This document shows, piece after piece, positions 59,125 to 64,000 of a stretch of DNA of 64,000 nt (position 1 is the first letter of the stretch; each line of letters opens with the position of its first letter). Location of the stretch: NCBI GenBank assembly GCA_021613535.1, contig CP075493.1:434001-498000 (forward strand), written 5' to 3'. The notes beneath the pieces were generated by a model. The model saw only the letters and a list, made by a program, of their open reading frames with translations, was not told the origin of the DNA and did not search any database. The DNA comes from Adineta vaga. Taxonomy: Eukaryota; Rotifera. Both the position numbers and the translations under genes were made by a program.

Positions 59125-59692
59125 CGAGAAAAGCTTCCTAGCTGTTCAATCGCTTTTGAGTTAATATTTTGGCCATAGGTGGGATCTGATTTCGAGTCTT
59201 AGCGATCGTTGATTTAACTGATAGATCATTTTTAATATAAAATGTCCAGATAACAGATTTGATCTGAGACTTCGTCCATAGATAGGTCTATTCATCATGA
59301 GAATATTCTAAAAGTTTTAGCCAAAAAAAATGTTCCTTTCTTGAGATATTGAGTTTTCCAGTAAACTGGAATTTTGCGTCTAGTCGGCGATAAGCAATTA
59401 TTTTTTAATAATCCAGTATCTCAAGAAAGGAACATTTTTTTGGCTAAAACTTTTAGAATATTCTCATGATGAATAGACCTATCTATGGACGAAGTCTCAG
59501 ATCAAAACTGCGTTATCTGACATTTTCCCCAATATTGAAAAAATGATCAAAAATCTAGTAAAACCGTCGTAAATCAGCCCCAAAGACCTAGCGATCCAAA
59601 TCCTCTTAGGTGATTATCCTAGCCTCGTCATCCCCCACGTATGGCCAAAATATCAGCTCGAAAACGATTGGACAATTGAGAACCTTCCCTCG
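59125..59692. mobile_element. Palindromic MITE, CGAGGGAAC family (568 bp)
   Basis: The left end is CGAGAAAAGCTTCC and the complement of the right end is CGAGGGAAGGTTC. TTA flanks both sides (59122-59124, 59693-59695). Arms share GATATTGAGTTTTCC-type and TAGGTCTATTCATCATGAGA blocks. It is related internally to the copy at 7690-8303. Confidence 0.75.
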
Positions 59693-59695
59693 TTA

Positions 59696-60360
59696 ATCAT
59701 TTTTCGAAAAGTTTCGGTGAAAAGTTCTGGACGAAACAATATGTTTCTCTCAATGTTTATGGTTTTTTGCGTTATAGTTATATCGTATTACTGAACATCA
59801 CTACCATCTAGAATGTCGAAAAGATTCATCTTCGCTCCTTGTTGTCTGCAAATATTATCACCATTACATTACTGTGGATTTTTCAGAGTATGATATACCA
59901 TATCGCACAAAGTAATTTGATTAAGACAGTAATGATCATCACATTACAATCATAACGAGTACTAGAAAGCGTACCTAGAGAAAGTTATACTGATGTATTC
60001 ATAATAACGTTTGAGAGAAAGGATGAAAAGATATGGAGATTTAGGAGATTTTAGATGACAGTACTACTCCATTATAGGATATAACTAAAATGCACGAAAC
60101 CATAATCATTGGGAGAACCATGGTTTTTTGCAGAATTCTTTGCGAATGTTTTGGAAGAAAGACCAAGGATAACTGACTAAAAAACCACAAAGATCTCAAA
60201 ATAATACTAGAATAATTATTTTTTCGGCACATCATTTATGGCTTAGAAAGGACCATACTTTGCTAATCTTTCTTTCCTTTTATCTTACATTTTTCTTTTA
60301 TATCATTTTGTAGTTTCACCACAAATCTTTTCCTTAGAGGTTCAAAATATGTTACCGAGA
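59696..60360. other. Intergenic, nothing recognised
   Basis: AT-rich sequence without supported features. Confidence 0.35.
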
Positions 60361-60368
60361 GTATATAT

Positions 60369-60536
60369 TAGTGGCGTCGCCAGAAAAAATTGTTAGGGGG
60401 GGCTCAGCCTATTTTTTGCCCCCTCTAGGGGGAGCAAACATATAAATTTGCAGTAGTTTCGAAACTTGGTAGGGGGGGCTCGAACGTTCGTAGGGGGGGC
60501 TGAGCCCCCCCTAGCCCCCCTCTGGATACGCCACTA
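60369..60536. mobile_element. Small hAT-type MITE with G7/C7 tracts (168 bp)
   Basis: Ends TAGTGGCGTCGCCAG and CTGGATACGCCACTA. Flanks GTATATAT (60361-60368) and GTACATAT (60537-60544) form an 8-bp duplication with one mismatch. The interior repeats TAGGGGGGGCT and its complement, strongly GC-skewed relative to its surroundings. Confidence 0.75.
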
Positions 60537-60544
60537 GTACATAT

Positions 60545-60897
60545 GTCAAGATTGCACAACAAAAATTTATCAATTTGTTTTGCACCACTCGATATAACTC
60601 TTTCATATTTATAGATTCATTTAAATTTTTTACAAAAGCTCTATATTACTCTATTAAAGGACTTAGATTGAAGTAGTTTCTGAGCTTGAACAATACAGAC
60701 AGTAAAAAAGTCTTCTGCATCCGAAAGTCATGGGGATGATCTTTCTCACCTACAGTCAGTGTTTATCTGAGATTGAAACATAGTTGGAGATGGACTAAAG
60801 TGTTAAATGTTCTAGAGTCGATATGATGTGTTGAACAAATTTTAGATAGTAATTTGGTAATATTATGAATACATTTATCTTACTTTTTTAGTTAATT
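60545..60897. other. 5' flank of SRPBCC copy 4
   Basis: Ends with a pyrimidine-rich CTTACTTTTTTAG, acceptor-like, 6 nt before the ATG. Confidence 0.35.
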
Positions 60898-61317
60898 ATG
60901 TCAGCTATTAATGATACAGAAGCAATAGCCGGATATGGTGTGAAAGGCGATCGTATCAACGCTTCATTTGAATCTGTTTGGGAAGCAATGCTTGATAGTA
61001 TTCATCATCCAGAAAAATACATTCCCGTCAAAAATGTGAAGATTATAGATAATGGTGACCATATTTATCGAGAAATGTTACATGAAGATGGATTTCTCCA
61101 TAAAGAAAAAATTTTTTGCGACAAGGAGAAAGGTGAGTTTACGTTCATTGATCCTGGCGATTTTGTGCATAAAAATAAATATTACAAAGATGAACAAGTG
61201 TTAGAATATTGGCTGGAAAACTATCAAGGTGAAAGAATACCGTGGAAAGAACCCAGAGTATTGATATTGTCAGCAATTAAAAAAACACAAGAATTAGCTG
61301 AAGAACAAGAGAAATAA
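60898..61317 (+). CDS. SRPBCC-fold protein, DUF1857/AtaL-like (copy 4, 139 aa)
   Basis: This is the most diverged paralogue and is intact. It shares the N-terminal GYGVKGDRINAS with copy 2 and carries VWEAMLDSIHHPEKYIP, IDNGDHIYREM, FCDKEKGEFTF and QVLEYWLE, ending KKTQELAEEQEK. It is one residue shorter than the others. Like them it is intronless after an acceptor-like TTTTTTAG. AATAAA lies at 61354-61359. SRPBCC proteins have a deep hydrophobic cavity; in fungi DUF1857 members occur in natural-product clusters. Separation from the enzyme genes by about 6 kb of repeats leaves co-function unproven. Confidence 0.85.
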   Translation: MSAINDTEAIAGYGVKGDRINASFESVWEAMLDSIHHPEKYIPVKNVKIIDNGDHIYREMLHEDGFLHKEKIFCDKEKGEFTFIDPGDFVHKNKYYKDEQVLEYWLENYQGERIPWKEPRVLILSAIKKTQELAEEQEK

Positions 61318-61838
61318 TAATGATTACATATGGTTTTATGATGTAATCTTCATAATAAAACAAACTTGAACGCTTTGCAAATTTCAGACAAAACAGTCTC
61401 AAATAGCCTAATTAGCTTAAATGCGGACCACTTTCATTTTATTTGCATAAATAAATATAACTCAATATTATAAATCATATCGTTTAACAGTATTAAAACG
61501 CTATATTTCCTCGATCAGATTAAGTTACGAGCAGGTTGTAACATAATTTCAAAAGAGTGGATTACTTCGTTGTCTTAGCGAACATTAGTTTATTTGTTAA
61601 TTACTGACAACCTCGAGTAACGCTACCACCACCATCGGTATAGATATTAATCATGAACCCCCACCCTTCCGCACTAGAACACCCTCCCGGATTAAAAGGA
61701 CCCTCTAATTAGAAGTCCCCCAAAAGTTCCTGAACGACCGGCGTAGCAGAACGACCGGGCTCTATATTGTGTCTCTTTGATAAACACGAAAAGTTATTGC
61801 CTTCTTTTCTTAAAAATAGATACATATCTGGGTTATTC
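61318..61838. other. 3' flank of SRPBCC copy 4
   Basis: Contains the polyadenylation signal at 61354; nothing else recognised before the palindrome. Confidence 0.35.
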
Positions 61839-63474
61839 CATGGGACTTGTGACACTTTTACACCGACCCTCCCCAAATCGTTTGAAACTTTCAGGGCTTG
61901 TGTAATAGACAGTTCTAAGACTTTTTTGCTCTTGAACGAAAGTTCTAGGACGTTTTGTTCAAGAGCTGTTGCCCAAATACCAAGTACCCGATGGAACGCT
62001 TTTTCAAAGTACCTTATTCTTTGTAACACACAGTTTTGCACTACTTCGTGCTAGAGAAATTCTGATCAAATGCTTGGATTCCTCGTCATCACGGCTATCA
62101 GAATCACTATTTAAAAAAGTTTTTGGGTTTTTCTCAAAACCACGAGCTTCTAGAAATCCTGTTCAACACCCTAATATTGCCGACTCAAAAACTCCATAAA
62201 TAGAGAACTCTGAACTTCGGATAGTATCTCATTTGATAGAGCAACAAAAGATCTATGGAACCATATGTGCGCCGTCGGGGTGGGGAATGAGTGAGATTTG
62301 AACGAGAGTGGGTCTTCGGAAAACCAACACAGGTTTTTGAAAAAACCATGGCTTTTTTTGTCAACTTTAAGGAAATATATCCGAAAAAACTTTGTTTTAT
62401 GGATCGTGGTGTAGCTTTATGTAACAGATTGCTTAGATCGATCGACATTCTGCAGAACTCTCTGGAGAAGTATCTTGAATCTAGCTTTACTGAAGCCATG
62501 TGAGAATTTGAAAACAATAAGGAAGGGTGGCAGAAGATTACCTGCTTATAACCCAGCACATGTATCTTTTTCGTCTAACTGGGCTTCCTTTGTTCTATAT
62601 TATTTTATCTGCTACTTTCTTTTTGTTCTGTGCTGTGTGTTGTTTGGATTGCTTCTTGATGTATGTCTTTCATTAGCCAATAGCTCCGACACAAAAACAT
62701 TCACACTTGAACACATTCTTCCCCGCTTTTATTCTTCTTTTTATGCTTGCAAAACACGGCGTTTCTGATAATTAAAATATTAACATTACTATACGGATCT
62801 ATTAAGACATATGTATCAATGGAAAATAGTACAGATCCAAAATAGTTCACCAGAGTTTTGTAGAATGTCGATCGATCTAAGCAATCTGTTACATAAAGCT
62901 ACACCACGATCCATAAAACAAAGTTTTTTCGGATATATTTCCTTAAAGTTGACAAAAAAAGCCATGGTTTTTTCAAAAACCTGTGTTGGTTTTCCGAAGA
63001 CCCACTCTCGTTCAAATCTCACTCATTCCCCACCCCGACGGCGCACATATGGTTCCATAGATCTTTTGTTGCTCTATCAAATGAGATACTATCCGAAGTT
63101 CAGAGTTCTCTATTTATGGAGTTTTTGAGTCGGCAATATTAGGGTGTTGAACAGGATTTCTAGAGGCTCGTGGTTTTGAGAAAAACCCAAAAACTTTTTT
63201 AAATAGTGATTCTGATAGCCGTGATGACGAGGAATCCAAGCATTTGATCAGAATTTCTCTAGCACGAAGTAGTGCAAAACTGTGTGTTACAAAGAATAAG
63301 GTACTTTGAAAAAGCGTTCCATCGGGTACTTGGTATTTGGGCAACAGCTCTTGAACAAAACGTCCTAGAACTTTCGTTCAAGAGCAAAAAAGTCTTAGAA
63401 CTGTCTATTACACAAGCCCTGAAAGTTTCAAACGATTTGGGGAGGGTCGGTGTAAAAGTGTCACAAGTCCCATG
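61839..63474. repeat. 1.64-kb palindrome (fold-back element)
   Basis: Arms at 61839-62466 and 62850-63474 are about 625 bp and very similar, including CATGGGACTTGTGACAC at the ends; loop about 380 bp. Identical short open frames appear in mirror orientation, so none is supported as a gene. Class unknown; no target duplication recognised. Confidence 0.8.
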
Positions 63475-63656
63475 AAAACACCGAGATATAATCTGGTGCC
63501 ATCTTTATTCCATTCTAATAAACTACACAGAAAGGCTCGAAGCATGCTTATATAAATGATCGTTAACATCGATCAGTCTATTGACTATTGAAAAAGAATA
63601 GTTGTCCATGACCGTGAATATCTTCATCAAATTTTTATTTATAGATTTGAGTAGTT

Positions 63657-63896
63657 ATGATTAACAACAATGATGACAATTCGTATCTCTTAATACCAGC
63701 TGCTACTACTATTGATCATAATGAAAGTTCATCTTCATCAGATGATAGTAATCTTGAAGTCACTTCTGTGACTGACGAATAAGAAAACGAATTGGTCCAA
63801 CTCGATCATTTATGTTTAAATTCAGATGATACAACTGATGATGACATCCCAGTTTTACAACATTCGACAATATCAAATGATCTTAATGTTCCGTTA
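63657..63896 (+). pseudogene. Acidic N-terminal frame interrupted by a piggyBac end
   Basis: From the ATG at 63657 the frame is rich in Asp, Ser and Glu (SSSSDDSNLEV, then DDTTDDDIPV). It contains one in-frame TAA (63780-63782) and then runs into a TTAA site. Acidic N-termini of this kind occur in some transposases, but no family is recognised. Confidence 0.35.
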
Positions 63897-64000
63897 TTAA
63901 CCCTTTCACAGCGATATGGCCCATCGGTGGGGCCACGCTATACTTTAAGAAGAAGCTGTATAGAAAAGCACTTTCTTCTGCTTTTTTTCCTTTGGTGGGA
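63897..64000 (+). mobile_element. piggyBac-like element, left end only
   Basis: TTAA (63897-63900) is followed by CCCTTTCACAGCGATATGGC. TTAA plus CCCTTT is the typical piggyBac boundary. A subterminal imperfect palindrome, GGCCCATCGGTGGGGCC, follows. The element runs off the right edge, so its transposase and right end are unseen. Confidence 0.6.

Noticed and set aside
61709-63475. Several 70-124 codon frames repeated on both strands
   Set aside because: They are duplicates produced by the 1.64-kb palindrome and show no recognisable domain.

Overview
This is an AT-rich eukaryotic window that most resembles a bdelloid rotifer (Adineta/Rotaria type), probably a subtelomeric or otherwise TE-rich accessory region. 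The evidence is very short GT-AG introns (45-52 bp in five cases), intronless or nearly intronless genes of bacterial or fungal affinity next to decayed metazoan gene pieces, many DNA transposons and fold-back elements, and a few G-rich tracts resembling the TGTGGG-type telomere repeat known from bdelloids. The species assignment is inference.

The convincing protein genes fall in two groups. The first is four dispersed paralogues of a 139-140 aa SRPBCC-fold protein (DUF1857/AtaL-like): 5227-5649 (-), 15223-15645 (+), 22095-22517 (-) and 60898-61317 (+). The second is a set of metabolic enzymes between 33 and 54 kb. It comprises a three-exon cyanobacterial-type phenylalanine ammonia-lyase-like MIO enzyme (32989-40867, -), an intronless FAD-dependent aromatic-ring hydroxylase (47323-48579, -) and a three-exon isopenicillin-N-synthase-like 2OG-Fe(II) oxygenase (49608-54322, +) divergent from the hydroxylase. 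Lyase, hydroxylase, dioxygenase and several SRPBCC proteins together look like the tailoring part of a small-molecule pathway built from horizontally acquired genes. This functional link is inferred from co-location and enzyme type only.

The rest is a nested transposon landscape. An apparently intact MULE with a five-exon FLYWCH/MULE transposase, sub-repeat-array ends and a perfect 10-bp target duplication sits inside an intron of the lyase gene. A family of roughly 440-620 bp, almost fully palindromic elements ending CGAGGGAAC and flanked by TTA/TAA duplications occurs at least five times; a sixth related copy (7690-8303) lacks a clear duplication. A non-autonomous hAT has inserted into the terminus of one of them. 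Another hAT-like element has split a nucleotidyltransferase-like gene, and there are smaller hAT MITEs, two mariner relics, a piggyBac end at the right edge and several large inverted repeats of unknown class.

Layout: 0-5 kb MITE, mariner relic and a tandem 80-bp repeat that looks like repeated splice-site cassettes before a short coding exon; 5-16 kb SRPBCC copies 1 and 2 separated by fold-backs; 16-30 kb pseudogenes (GIY-YIG-like, mariner, TGF-beta-receptor-like kinase, OTU, nucleotidyltransferase-like), fold-backs and SRPBCC copy 3; 30-55 kb the enzyme genes; 55-64 kb a truncated SDR, MITEs, SRPBCC copy 4, a 1.6-kb palindrome and the piggyBac end.
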